NCBI GenBank assembly: GCA_016584305.1
Contig: JACEEZ010018587.1
Coordinates: 221,122 to 285,121, forward strand
Source: Chionoecetes opilio
Lineage: Eukaryota > Arthropoda > Malacostraca > Decapoda > Majidae
DNA length: 64,000 nt
Direction of reading: 5' to 3'
Below are positions 14,078-31,463 of this stretch, piece by piece. The notes below the pieces were generated by a model. It saw only the letters and a program-made list of their open reading frames with translations, was not told the DNA's origin and did not search any database. Within the stretch, counting starts at the first letter, position 1. Each line of letters begins with the position of its first letter. Both the position numbers and the translations under genes were made by a program.

Positions 14078-14272
14078 GTGTGTGTGTGTGGGTGTGGGTG
14101 TGGGTGTGTGGGCGGGTGGGTGGGTGGGTGGGTGGGTGGGTGGGTGGGTGGGTGGGTGGGTGGGGTGGGGTGGGGTGGGTGGGTGGGGTGGGGTGGGGTG
14201 GGGTGGGTGGGTGGGTGGGTGGGTGGGTGGGTGGGTGGGGTGGGGGGGGTGGGGGTGGGGGGGGGGGGGGGT
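14078..14272 (+). repeat. (GT)n/(GGGT)n array with G-quadruplex potential
   Basis: A short GT tract turns into GGGT and GGGGT units and ends in poly-G. The plus strand has dozens of runs of three or more G spaced by single bases, far more than four, so it can fold as a G-quadruplex. The translated Gly/Val/Trp frames are artefacts. Confidence 0.95.
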
Positions 14273-14402
14273 CCGAACGTGCTTTACTTAATCCTATTTC
14301 GAAGCTCATGAACTTAAAACATTACTGATATTTCAAATGCCTTGTCACGAGTAAAAATCAATGTTCTTTATCAGTTCGACGCGCCATCAATATCTTTCAG
14401 GG
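14273..14402. other. Anonymous DNA
   Basis: Nothing recognised. Confidence 0.4.
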
Positions 14403-14589
14403 ATTCAAGTTGATGCGCGAGTCTCTTCCTTCACCCTTGCACCGCAAAGCCGTCACCTGGCCTGGCCGTGTTTGCCCCATGTCTGGCAGTGTAGAGAACG
14501 TCCCGCGGCCTACACGACACAATTGCTGGCCGGGCTCTGATGGGCGGGAGGGAGAGCACACCCAACGCTGCTCGGTCTATTCACTTTAA
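14403..14589 (+). other. Possible terminal exon or short open frame
   Basis: ATCTTTCAG precedes a 62-codon open frame that starts GFKLMRESLPSPLHRK and stops with TAA at 14587. It is richer in GC than its surroundings and has three cysteines. No domain is recognised and the frame is short enough to be chance. Confidence 0.18.
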
Positions 14590-15519
<930 letters not shown>

Positions 15520-15566
15520 AAATAGCATTAGTGGACAAATCCCAACAGTATCGACTATATTGTATA

Positions 15567-16186
15567 CTAGCCGCAAAGCCGCCCTCCGGGCGGCCTTTTT
15601 GGCTAGCTCCTGCGGAGGGCTCTTGGTGGGCCTTCGGCCACCCACCTGTGTTTGGTGGCCACCAAACACAGACTCTCCAGATAGACCCATTACCCACCAC
15701 CTCGGCCCACCAAACACAGACTCTCCAGATAGCCCCTTCTAACTTTCCTGAAATGTATATATTCCCCCCACCCATTCACTCACCCATTACCCATTCACTC
15801 ACCCATTACCCATCACCCCCCACCCATTCACTCACCCATTACCCATCACTACACACCCATTTACTCACCCATTACCCATCACCCCCCACCTATTCCCTCA
15901 CCCATCACCCATCACCCCCCACCCATTCACTCACCCATCACCCCACACCCATTACCCATCACCCCACCCATTCACTCACCTATTACCCATCACCCTACAT
16001 CAAGGTTTCCTCAATTCTCGCAACCCACTTTTTTTTCTTCACAGTTCTCGCTAATAGGCTGCTAAAAAAAAGAAAAAAAGTGATCGGATTATCTTATAAG
16101 TGGGCTTAAAACCTTCCCCTGGTCAACCTGATTCCAAAACTGTGACATATGATGGGATTCCGCCACAGGGGGCGGCACCTATCGCG

Positions 16187-16217
<31 letters not shown>

Positions 16218-16252
16218 ACACACACCCACACTTTCGCTTATATTATTATAGA
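15567..16252 (-). mobile_element. Non-autonomous Helitron, family A, inverted copy
   Basis: This is the reverse complement of the 1015-1670 element. The 3' CTAG is at 15567-15570 and the terminal GC hairpin is next to it. The 5' end TCTATAATAATATAAGCG is at 16252 reading leftward. On the element strand the base before the 5' TC is A and the base after CTAG is T, as expected for Helitron insertion. The minisatellite unit number and the CTGT tract differ from the other copies. Confidence 0.88.
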
Positions 16253-17917
16253 TAAGATAATTAAGAGGTAATAGTCTTAATTAATCCTCCTCATCCTCCT
16301 TCTTCCCTCGTCTTAATCCTCTTCCACCTCTTGACCTTTCTTTCCCTTTCCTTTCTTCTTCCTTCTCATCCTCTCACCATGCCTCTTTTTTACTTCTTTA
16401 TTGTCTCATTTCCCTCTTCCATCTCACCCTCTGCCCCCTTGAGTGAGGCGTCGGGAAGTCAAGCCGGGGGTTCATCGCTCTCAAGACAACAGGATAAAAA
16501 GGAGACACTGAGGTTGATGGATGGAGAATGTAAATAAAGCGACGCCCCCCTCCCTCTAATACGCTAATCCTTTAAGATTATAGAAACAGGAAAGATGGTT
16601 GCCCCTCCTGAGAACGAGCTAACGGAGGAGGAGGAGGAGAGGAGGAGGAGGAGGAGGAGGAGGAGGAGGAGGAGGAGGAGGAGGAGGAGGAAAAGGATGA
16701 GAGCTGCATATGGAATTAACATTTGCCTTATTTTTTCTGACCTTTTGCCTTAAAAAATTTAGCTTGTTTTTCTAGGACCCCCAAAAAAGTTGAGCTGCTT
16801 AAAATTTCGTATCATTTTTCACTATACAAAAAAATTCGCGTGTGTGTGTGTGTGTGGTTTCAAATTTACATTTCATATGCATATATAATGAAGAATGACA
16901 TTATAGTACTTGAGACAAAGAAGAGAATTTGTGGAGTCACGTTCAACATTTAACAGCACAACATTGTAAGGTTAAAAAAAAAAAAGAGAATATAAGTAAA
17001 AGAGAAAAAGCTGAGGCGTGGAAGTGACAAGAAAAAACCGCACTTGAAAGAATGCTATGAAAAAGCCGATGATTATGATGTCAGGGATGAATGGAGAAAT
17101 TTAAGACATCGGATTAGAAAGGAATTGGTAACATGATGATTATCCCAAGTCCTAGGATGCTTCTCCGTTACTTGGGAGATACTGTCACGGCATCACTCGG
17201 TTTCTCGATACAGAAATTCAAACTTCTCTCAAGGGTGAATGCCAAAGTTTCTCCGATAGATAATTTTATATCATGAAAAAAGAAAAAAAAATTACAGAAT
17301 AAGAAAAAATGTGAGGAAGCTCTTTCTACGAACAGAAATAGAGCGAAGACAAAAATTCAGAGTAAAAAAAGGGAAACTAATTAGAAAGAATTGGAAAGTT
17401 TAAACTTCGCACAAGGCAATTTTACCTCTATTTAATGACACACTGGCGCAGACTGGCGTAACATATTGACTGACTGACACAAAGAGACAGACGGACGGAC
17501 AGACAGAAACACCACACATTTTCTGAGTCACACTTTTGCCATCACTCTGAGGAAAGAATATTAGTGCCAAAATGCCTGTATGTTGGCTTGATGACTCTGG
17601 TAGTTGATAGCCACAAAAACAAAAATCTGGCCACCGTGACTGAGATAACGAGTTCTTTTTTATCTATGTTCTGTTATTAGTCTCTGGAACCATATACACG
17701 CACAGGCTCTTTCCTATGGTATTTATCCTCACTGTATATACAAACAGACCATGCGGCATGCTACAAATAACAAAATAAAAGTGAACAAACTCTGAACATA
17801 TTTTACGTGCGGAACACACGGACTCGCGCTGCCTGGAGGGCCGTGACGCGTGGCTCGGTCGTGTACGGGAATCTCAATATATATATATATCTTTTTTACT
17901 ATAGTTTATGCATGTCA
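16253..17917. other. Anonymous DNA with a short (GGA)n array
   Basis: A (GGA)n array lies at 16626-16692 and a short GT tract near 16840. Otherwise nothing is recognised. A GC-rich patch at 17806-17875 has no convincing splice sites. Confidence 0.5.
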
Positions 17918-18677
<760 letters not shown>

Positions 18678-18752
18678 CGTCGCCCGAGGCTTCTTCACGC
18701 TGGGCGACGGGGAGTATCACGCTGCGGGTGGAAGACTCACGCTACGGGGAAG
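18678..18752 (+). other. Possible 75-bp internal exon
   Basis: A long pyrimidine tract and CCTAG precede 18678, and AAG|GTGGAG follows at 18753. One frame between them includes the peptide SRWATGSITLRVEDSRYGE. Another donor-like site lies at 18787. The composition is much richer in GC than the flanks. No family is recognised, so this is only a candidate. Confidence 0.2.
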
Positions 18753-18809
18753 GTGGAGGCTGATGAAGACAATTATGCTGTCAAAGGTGTGATTTAGAGG
18801 GGCAGGTCA

Positions 18810-19018
<209 letters not shown>

Positions 19019-19441
19019 ATACCCCGCATACATATATATTCCCCCCCAACACACATATATTCCCACACACACACATACAGACAAAGGAAGTGACACTACC
19101 TCATAGCAAAACAAAGACGTTCACAAATATAATAATGATTAATGCGGCAGTAAAATTCTATACTATATTTATAGTTTCCTGTTATTCGCTCTGATATATG
19201 AACCACCTTCGGGAATCACAGATTAATAATAAGTGTTTATGACTTGGAGTTTCAAACAAAAGCCATTAGGAAGTAAAGAAAAACTTCAATGTAAACACAA
19301 GAGGTCGCATCGCGGCGGCTGAGGTGATAAAGGGCGGGACAGAAGCCGTCGTAAATAACACGTGTATGCCCTTGGGAGGAGGCGCCGCGGTGGTCTGCCT
19401 TTACTTGCTCTGACCTCGACCCTCGCCTCGCGTCCCTACCG
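19019..19441. other. Anonymous DNA
   Basis: A GC-rich patch at 19300-19440 has no recognised product. Confidence 0.45.
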
Positions 19442-19655
19442 CTTCGCAAACATACATACTTAGGAAAAAAAGGAAAAATATATTTCATTATTCACCTTGC
19501 AAACATAATTCGGAAAAAAAGAGTAAATTTCATTATTCACCTTGCAAACATAACTCTGAAAAAAAGTATATATAATTATTCACCTTGCAAACATAATTCG
19601 AAGAAAAAAAAATCGTTATTCACCTTGCAAACATAATTCGAAAAGTAAATTACGT
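19442..19655 (+). repeat. Minisatellite with 40-44 bp units, about 4.5 copies
   Basis: The core ATTCACCTTGCAAACATAA recurs four times between about 19489 and 19650 at spacings of roughly 44, 42 and 40 bases, joined by A-rich linkers. A partial copy (CGCAAACATACATACTTAGG) precedes them. Confidence 0.85.
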
Positions 19656-19833
19656 TATACATATCCATTGCAGGCGTGCGGGAAACATTATGGTCTCAAG
19701 ACTCCACGCGTCCTACAGGGTGCGACGCGGCAGCCCAGGTGTGGCGGTGGTGCCCTTGGCGGTCGGGGTCACGCTGCACCGATTGCACGGAGGAGGAGGA
19801 AAAAGAATAAGAATAATACATACTAAGAAGACA

Positions 19834-19835
<2 letters not shown>

Positions 19836-19898
<63 letters not shown>

Positions 19899-20072
19899 TA
19901 ATAATAATAGTGTAATAAAAATGTTAATGTTAATGATACTAATAAAAATAATCATAATAATAGTCATAACAATAATATCAATAATCAAAATAACAATAAT
20001 AATAATAACCAAAATAATAGCAAAAATAATAACAACAATAACTATTAGTAATGATAACAATAACAAACAATG
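19836..20072. repeat. (AAT)n trinucleotide array with decayed flank
   Basis: A pure AAT core (19836-19910) grades into imperfect AAT/ACA/AAC triplets to about 20072. Confidence 0.95.
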
Positions 20073-20425
20073 ATTCTAACTATAATAAATTCGCGCAACG
20101 CAGCATTTCCAAGAAGGGTAGCAATCAGGAGGGACTTTAGAAGCAATCAGGAGGAATCAACAGCCGAGTACGCTATATTAATACACTGTTATCAAAATAA
20201 TTGAAGACTGCTACACAACGCTGGATCATATCACGCGTGCTAAATGCTCCCAGGGTAACATGATTCCTTTTCTCTACAAATATCGTCGCATAATACTCAT
20301 AAAATCATATTAATTACATAAGGGTACTATACGTACATACACACGAGATCTGTTCCTTACAAACATGTGGTTTTTCTTATAACTTATGCGCAAGGTTCTG
20401 TTTCCCCTCAAGTTTAACAAATGTA

Positions 20426-20637
20426 TTAACCCCTTCACGCCCAGATCTTTCCTTTGCTATATAAAATTGTTTGTAGTTAGCCATAAAATTACGAAAAGTA
20501 ACTGAATATACCAAATTAGTTAGTGGACAAGGATACTAAACAGTTCATATCTATAAAATATTGCTTATATTCACAAAAAATTGTCTTATGGTACCCAAAT
20601 TACAGTGAAAATTACGCTCTCGGTCTCAAGGGGTTAA
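20426..20637. mobile_element. TTAA-flanked MITE, copy 1
   Basis: The element has TTAA at 20426-20429 and at 20634-20637, with inverted ends CCCCTTCA and TCAAGGGG just inside. The 40783-40996 element matches it along its whole length (for example CCATAAAATTACGA and TACCAAATTAGTTAGT). A TTAA target and short C-rich inverted ends are typical of piggyBac-type elements, so this is probably a non-autonomous relative. It has no transposase. Confidence 0.78.
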
Positions 20638-21898
20638 AGAAACTGGGGAGGGTGTATATGAAAAAAAGAACGCATAAATACAGAACAAGGTTGAAAAGCT
20701 CCCCTCTGTGACCCCCTGCTCTCCAAGGCGGAGGCTGTCAGCTGGCGCCCGGGGAGGCAGCCACCACCTGTTTGGCGGCCGCCCTTGGGTCTTAATGGCT
20801 CGGCGGCTTCACACTGAGAGGAGGCAGTTTTTCCCCATCACACTACCATTTACATACAAATAATTCACCTGAGCACCTGTTTACATGTACATTGAGGAGC
20901 GGCTCGGCTAATACATGCATACGAAAGCTGTAATTTACGTGATGTTAATTCAGTGCAGTGTAGAATTAGCTCTTTTTATGCGTTTATATCTCCTCTGGTT
21001 TTACTTTATCACAGAGGTATATAGGTCTGTAGGCTTTTAAAGGAGCACCACATCTAATCTCCGAGGGGCCGCGTCCAGAAGGCGAGATGGAGCGACCCTG
21101 AAGTTCTCACGTTAATAGGACAGCGTCTCTCCCATTATCCACGGCCCTGATATCGCACGAACCCAAATTTACTGAAGTGAGCGCCTCCCGTCACCTCTAA
21201 CCTTAATTTCCCCTCCTCACGCCTCCTCTCCTATCAGCCGCCTCAAGAACACTCCAGACTTCGTAAAAACTGGCAGTTCATTTCAGGCCAGGCAGACGCG
21301 GCACCTCCGTCCTTCCTTCATTCCTTTCCTCCATCAATCTTTCACCCTTCCTTCCCATTTTTCTCCTCCTTCACATCTTCCTATATTACAACACCATCCT
21401 TCCACTGCCTTTCCTTTCCTCCTCTTCCCGTCAGCCCCTTGTAATCAACCCACACGGCACTAACACCTTATGATCACAACCTACATGTTTCAACTATCTT
21501 TTTTTTATTCTCTCATCCACAGTGGTGATGGCAGCGTTAATGAGGTGTAGAGTATAGCATTTTTACCCTTCACAACCCTCCTTTCCTCACGGTATAGTCG
21601 TGTTTGTTCCCTTCACTTCTCCACGTTTTTTCCTTGCGACAAAATAATACCCTCCTGCGTCGCGTAACTTTACAGCTGGTGGCGCCACTTCCCCGCCAGC
21701 CAAGTTTTCCGTCCGTGTATTGCAGCCCAACTAGTCCATTTCGGGCAAAACTACTTCACGCCCCAAGAAAATTACGTGATGCTTGGAGGCTTTCGCACAC
21801 CCAGTCAGGCAAGCAGGCGCGTAAACAGGTACATGACCAGCCTGCAGGTGCGTCGAGAAGTCATTTGTCGCTTATGTCTTCCATCACCGAAATTACTA
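20638..21898. other. Anonymous DNA
   Basis: GC-rich patches at 20705-20830 and 21050-21300 have no recognised coding content. Confidence 0.5.
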
Positions 21899-22022
21899 CA
21901 CACGCACACACACACGAACACCCACCCACCCACCCACACACACACACACACACAGAGAAACACACGCACGAACACACACCACACACGTCACGCACACACA
22001 AACACCCACACCCACACACAAA
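21899..22022. repeat. (CA)n array, degenerate
   Basis: CA repeats with CCCA, CGCA and GAAACA interruptions. Confidence 0.9.
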
Positions 22023-22146
22023 GACCACATACAGCTTCTCTCAAATGGAAGGTCAATGGTCACATCTAATTGGAACTCCCGTTGCTTCACCATCCTGCGG
22101 GGGTCATGGTCTGGCGAGGGGGGGCCCATGGGATGGGGGGGGGGGG

Positions 22147-22280
22147 CATGCGGTGGCGCTACGGTGTGGGCGTGTTGGACTTGTGATCACGTAGTTGTGG
22201 GTTCGATCCCAAGCCACGGCATCATCTTGTTGGCGGAGGTGACGCTCCTCTGCAGTGAATTCAGCAAGGCAACATGATTT
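22147..22280 (+). mobile_element. tRNA-derived SINE, second family
   Basis: A poly-G run leads into a tRNA-like head with A-box-like TGGCGCTACGG and an exact B box, GGTTCGATCCC, at about 22200-22210. The non-tRNA body CATCTTGTTGGCGGAGGTGA follows. It differs from the tRNA-Val SINE. The right boundary is not clear. Confidence 0.6.
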
Positions 22281-23574
<1,294 letters not shown>

Positions 23575-24387
23575 TGGGGGAATGTTCCAATTTAAGCTAA
23601 TTCGGGAAGCACAACTGAATCAGATATTAAAGGACAAAAAAAAAGGAAAAAACTGAGACTCCAAAAATAACCAAAACAGGAATCAGATATTCTTCCCTCG
23701 TTACATATATTTTTCTATTTCTTACAACTTTTTCCATACGAATGAAACAAAACAAAAAGTAAGACACAAAACTAAATAAAGAAATAAACTAATTACATGA
23801 GCATAGTAATTAACTGCGACACAGACCTGCTTTTCCCTTCCCCCCTACCCTCACCCTCCCTCCATCTTCCTCATTTCCCCCTACTATCACCCTCTCTCCA
23901 TCTTCCCCTCTCCCTCCCTACCCTCACCCTCTCGTCCCCTCTTCTCCTCTTCCCCCTACCCTCACCCCCTCTCCCCCCTACCATGACCCCCTCTCTAACT
24001 TCCCCTCTCCCCCAACTGCCCTCTGGTCATTCACCGGTAAGAAATAAAAATAATAAGGGGAGTTAATGAATAGGTAACGAGATAAATGATTAAAGGGAGA
24101 CAAATATAATGGTAACACAAATAGAACACAAAAATAGTGTATTGAAAGGAGACATCGGGACAAAGAAAAGGTGGCAAGACAAAAGAACGTAAACCAAAGT
24201 GGAGGAGAGAGAAAGAAGAAGGGAACAATGGAAAAAGCAGAGAGAAAAATGAAGGAGGGAACAGAGCGAATATAAGATTGTAAAAAGAGAATGACAAGTG
24301 AAAGAAGAGAAAGGAAAGCGAATAATGATAGCAACGAAAAGATTATTAAACAATACTCTATTTTTGTATTAAAACTTATTAATTAGG
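23575..24387. other. Anonymous DNA with C/T-rich stretch
   Basis: 23830-24030 is CCCT-rich low-complexity DNA. The rest is purine-rich and has no supported gene. Confidence 0.5.
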
Positions 24388-26702
<2,315 letters not shown>

Positions 26703-26855
26703 CCTCGCCCCCTCTCAACACACAAGGGAGCCATCAGTTTTGGACCGAAGATGCATAGAAAGAAGAGCCGACTCGTGCATAATTCAGATATCCTTTTGTT
26801 TTTAGTGGTGTAGGGTCTCTGGTGGTTTGAGAAGTAACAACAATAGCAGGAACGA

Positions 26856-26856
<1 letters not shown>

Positions 26857-26905
<49 letters not shown>

Positions 26906-26936
26906 TACTACAACCACTACTACTACTACTATTACT
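26857..26936. repeat. (CTA)n trinucleotide array
   Basis: About seventeen CTA units, then imperfect copies to about 26936. Confidence 0.93.
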
Positions 26937-27065
26937 AGGAGGTAGGAAGAAGGTAAACTTGGAGGGCGCATTGGTATTGAGCGAAGCGTTACCGTTGTGT
27001 TGCAAAAATTATATATGTACTGGAAATTGGGTTTCACATCCAGACTTTTATCTTGAATGATTTAA
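26937..27065 (+). repeat. Unnamed interspersed repeat, copy 1
   Basis: GAAGGTAAACTTGGAGG and the following roughly 110 bases match the reverse complement of 28862-29000. Shared words include GCATTGGTATTGAGC and TACTGGAAATTGG. In one frame both copies read as related peptides (core KVNLE-ALVLS-ALPLC), but neither has a full open frame. The element type is unknown. Confidence 0.75.
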
Positions 27066-27485
27066 CAAGTGAGTGAATATGAAACAAAAAGTTGATGATG
27101 CAAACGACTGCAGGGTGGAATTTATAAAGAAGGATTAGATAGCAGAAAAAAATATTGGACGTGAAAGAAACTGACGGTGTGATGTATTGTAAAAAATAAA
27201 ATAAATAAAAAATAGAAGTTTAAAGAAAATATATAAAAACAAGAGAAAGCTATCAGGTACGTCGAAACGAAAAGGAATACATGCATGACGAATATCAAAA
27301 GATTTAATAAAAAAATATCGGCACTTTTTACAGTCCAACCTGCCACGCAAATTAAAGCGAATAATGAAAAGTGAAAAATCCACCAGTGAAAAAATGATTT
27401 ACTACGTATTGCTATTTTTATTTTCCTAACCACCACCACCACTACCTCTACCATTACTACATACAATAAATCTCTACCTCTAACG
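27066..27485. other. Anonymous DNA
   Basis: Nothing recognised. Confidence 0.5.
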
Positions 27486-27524
<39 letters not shown>

Positions 27525-27650
27525 GCAATAATAACAATAATAATACTAATAGTAACAATACTAGTTACAATAATAACAATAATAACAACAATAATAATAA
27601 TAATAACAACAAATAATAACAACAATAAAAACAACAATAATAATAGTAAC

Positions 27651-27691
<41 letters not shown>

Positions 27692-27715
27692 TAATAACAT
27701 CTATAACGATAATAG
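27486..27715. repeat. (AAT)n array, imperfect
   Basis: AAT units with many ACA/AAC/AGT variants. Confidence 0.93.
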
Positions 27716-28278
27716 CACTAACAACAGCCCTATGACAGCCTCTAACCCTGAACACCTTTAATTAGAGGAGGCAGCAGCAAGGACCCGCGGGAAACAAGAA
27801 GCAGCAGCCACTAACTACTTTTTGCCTCCAATACGTGACGGACTGACCTTGGGCGCAAGCGGCGGACCTTCATCAGAGCTAATTGGCTGGGAAAGCATCT
27901 CTCACTCCAATGACTCGTACCATGATCGACCCTCATTGCGGCAAAGGAGGAAAAAAACTAAGGAAAAAACTAACTTCATAACTTTTTATTTCCTCCCCTT
28001 TCGTGTCCTTGAGGATTTCGATGGTTTGTAATTCTTCCCGTTTGTCTTAGTGGTGGTGTTGCAGTGTTTTGGTATTGCACTCCTGTCTGTACTGTGTAGT
28101 GGTTTATACTGAGTCTCGTAATTGTATAAAGGGTTAGGTATGAGGTGAAAGTAGGTCGCGTGACTACGGCGGCTGCGAAAGAGAGGGGAACGGAAGGGAA
28201 GGAAGAGGTGGGGAATTGGTCTCGACATTACCCTTACGATATGACAACCTGATTATAAGGAAGATATATCGCGTGACA

Positions 28279-28279
<1 letters not shown>
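27716..28279. other. Anonymous DNA
   Basis: No supported gene. Confidence 0.5.
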
Positions 28280-28715
<436 letters not shown>

Positions 28716-28861
28716 GATATATTGGATATCATGAGTCATGGTTATCAGGGAAAAACAAGTCATTCCAAGAGGATTTTTCAAAAATTGTGTTTAGATGAAA
28801 TTTGAAATTATAAAATGAGGCTAGTATTACTTGCAATATTTTGTTTAACTATTTACTCACT

Positions 28862-29000
28862 TATCGTTAAAACATCATGAGAAAAGTCTGAATGTGAAAT
28901 ATCGTAAAACAAAAGAAAACCAATTTCCAGTATATTTGTAGCACAACGGTAAAGCTTTGCTCAATACCAATGCGGCCTCCAAGTTTACCTTCTGCCTACC
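28862..29000 (-). repeat. Unnamed interspersed repeat, copy 2 (inverted)
   Basis: Reverse-complement partner of 26937-27065, about 1.9 kb away. Relative to copy 1 it carries about 19 extra bases between the GGAAATTGG word and the CAGACTTTT word. Confidence 0.75.
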
Positions 29001-29420
29001 TCTGGGACACCGCGAACTGGAACCACCAACACGAACTTTCTCGCTTCCTCTTTCGTACGAACATAAATCGTGTGCCAAAGACTAAAACAAACACCTAAGC
29101 TGCCTCCCTTAATTACAAACTACGAAGGCAGTAAAAATAGATATAAAAACAGTATTCTACGTTGGGTCGACTTTTTCTTCACACCCGTTTTCTCTTCCCT
29201 AGTCTATGCGCTTCTAATAACCATTCTTGTAACCCTTGCTACTCATCACGCATTTATTGAGTTCATTATTGTTCGTTGTAAAGGAAACAGTGATCTATAA
29301 TGATGCTTCGTCACCTCAGCTCAGTATAGGTAAGCAGGAAATTTCAAATTCATCGCAATATCCATCCTTATGTATAATTTATTTCAGCAATCCACACACC
29401 CACACTCACACCCACACACA
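29001..29420. other. Anonymous DNA
   Basis: A short CCCA/CA tract lies at 29390-29428. No gene seen. Confidence 0.5.
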
Positions 29421-29428
29421 CACCCACA

Positions 29429-29963
29429 CCGAGCTGGGCACTAAATACATTGAATGTATTTAAATACTAAATACATGGGAGAAATGTATTTAAATACTAA
29501 ATACTAAATACATTTTACGAATGTATTTAAATACTAAATACATCAATTGTATTTAAATACATTTGTAAATACATTTTAAATACACACAAATTTTAACATG
29601 TCCAAAAAATAATAATTTCCTTAGGATTTCTTTAGATTTTGGGTTTCCTTAGAAATTTCCTTCTCAGGCCTAAATTTCCTTGAAATCAGGAAATTTCCTT
29701 ACCAGTGGAAACACTGGTTCACTGCATGGGTGTGTGTTGCACATCAGGGTTGCCAGATAGTTGGGCTGGTTTATGGCCAAATTAACTGATAAAAAAATAT
29801 TTAAGTTTTTATATTAAATGTATTTAAATACAATGTATTTAAATACTTATAAAAGTATTTCAATACTGTATTTAAATACATGACAACCAATGTATTTATA
29901 AATACATTTATAAATACACAAATGTATTTAAATACAAATGTATTTAAATACTGCCCAGCTCTG
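29429..29963. mobile_element. hAT-like MITE with 8-bp target duplication
   Basis: The left end reads GAGCTGGGCA and the right end TGCCCAGCTCTG, forming inverted termini of the CAGAGCTGGG type known from hAT transposons. CACCCACA flanks the element at 29421-29428 and 29964-29971 as a direct 8-bp repeat, the hAT target length, although the surroundings are CA-rich so the match is less telling. Both ends are filled with palindromic GTATTTAAATAC words. The middle holds repeated AAATTTCCTT. No transposase is encoded. Confidence 0.78.

Positions 29964-29972
<9 letters not shown>

Positions 29973-30000
<28 letters not shown>
29973..30000. repeat. Short (CA)n
   Basis: CA repeats directly beside the hAT-like MITE. 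Confidence 0.9.
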
Positions 30001-30004
<4 letters not shown>

Positions 30005-30125
30005 CAGAATCCCACTGAGGCAAACCATTCCTTGCTAAACACTTTCTAGTCAACCTCACCACCACCATAAAAGGGAAGAGATGGATAGGTGATGGACGGG
30101 AAGGATGGGGATATACGTGTGTATA

Positions 30126-30785
<660 letters not shown>

Positions 30786-31111
30786 TAGTGGAGTATGGGC
30801 GAACAGATGGTATTAGTTTTCTTGTTATCTTCCCATACTTTCAACCTTAAGTGCTGCGAGCAAATGGTGGTATTCGTGTGGATGGAGGAGGAGGAAAAGG
30901 AGGATCAAAATAAGCCGTAAACAAAGGAAGAGAAGGAGGAGGACAAAAAAAGCCGTCAACAAAGGAGGAGTAAAGGTCACAAGGAGGAGAAAGCAAGAGG
31001 AGCAGGAGAGTCACCAGTCCAGCATGACTCTTGACCTACGTACAAACATTTCCATCGTCGTAGCTTGTCGTGAGAGGCAACACTGGGTACGCAATTCAGC
31101 GAGAACCAATA

Positions 31112-31113
<2 letters not shown>
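30786..31113. other. Anonymous purine-rich DNA
   Basis: GGAGGA-rich, otherwise nothing recognised. Confidence 0.5.

Positions 31114-31201
<88 letters not shown>
31114..31201. repeat. (AC)n microsatellite
   Basis: A pure AC array ending at the head of a SINE. Confidence 0.98.
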
Positions 31202-31203
<2 letters not shown>

Positions 31204-31463
31204 ACGATGGTCAAGTGGATAGCGTGCTGGCCTGCCATTCTGTGGTAGCCGGTTCAAATCCTCACTGCTCCCGGGGATTTTTCACTGGCAAATTCGGGCT
31301 GTTACTGTCCCCCTTGAGCAAGAGGATGGGGTGTGTGGTGTGTGAGGTGCCAACATTACCCAAAGATCGGTAATAATGAGCTCCATGCTCGCACCGGGAG
31401 GGTGAAACTGGCGATCGCGAGTTCGACTCGCGTGGACAAGACCATGGGTGAATAACACACACA
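31202..31463 (+). mobile_element. tRNA-derived SINE, third family
   Basis: A tRNA-like head begins right after the AC array, with GTCAAGTGGATAGCGTG as A-box region and GGTTCAAATCC as B box at about 31251. A second B-box-like GAGTTCGACTC lies at about 31419, suggesting a dimeric or composite SINE. It ends in a short (AC)n. The body contains GGGCTGTTACTGTCCCCCTT. Confidence 0.68.

Noticed and set aside
19676..19790. Exon after CATTGCAG on the plus strand
   Set aside because: Three frames are partly open and none resembles a known domain. No clear donor distinguishes it from GC-rich background.
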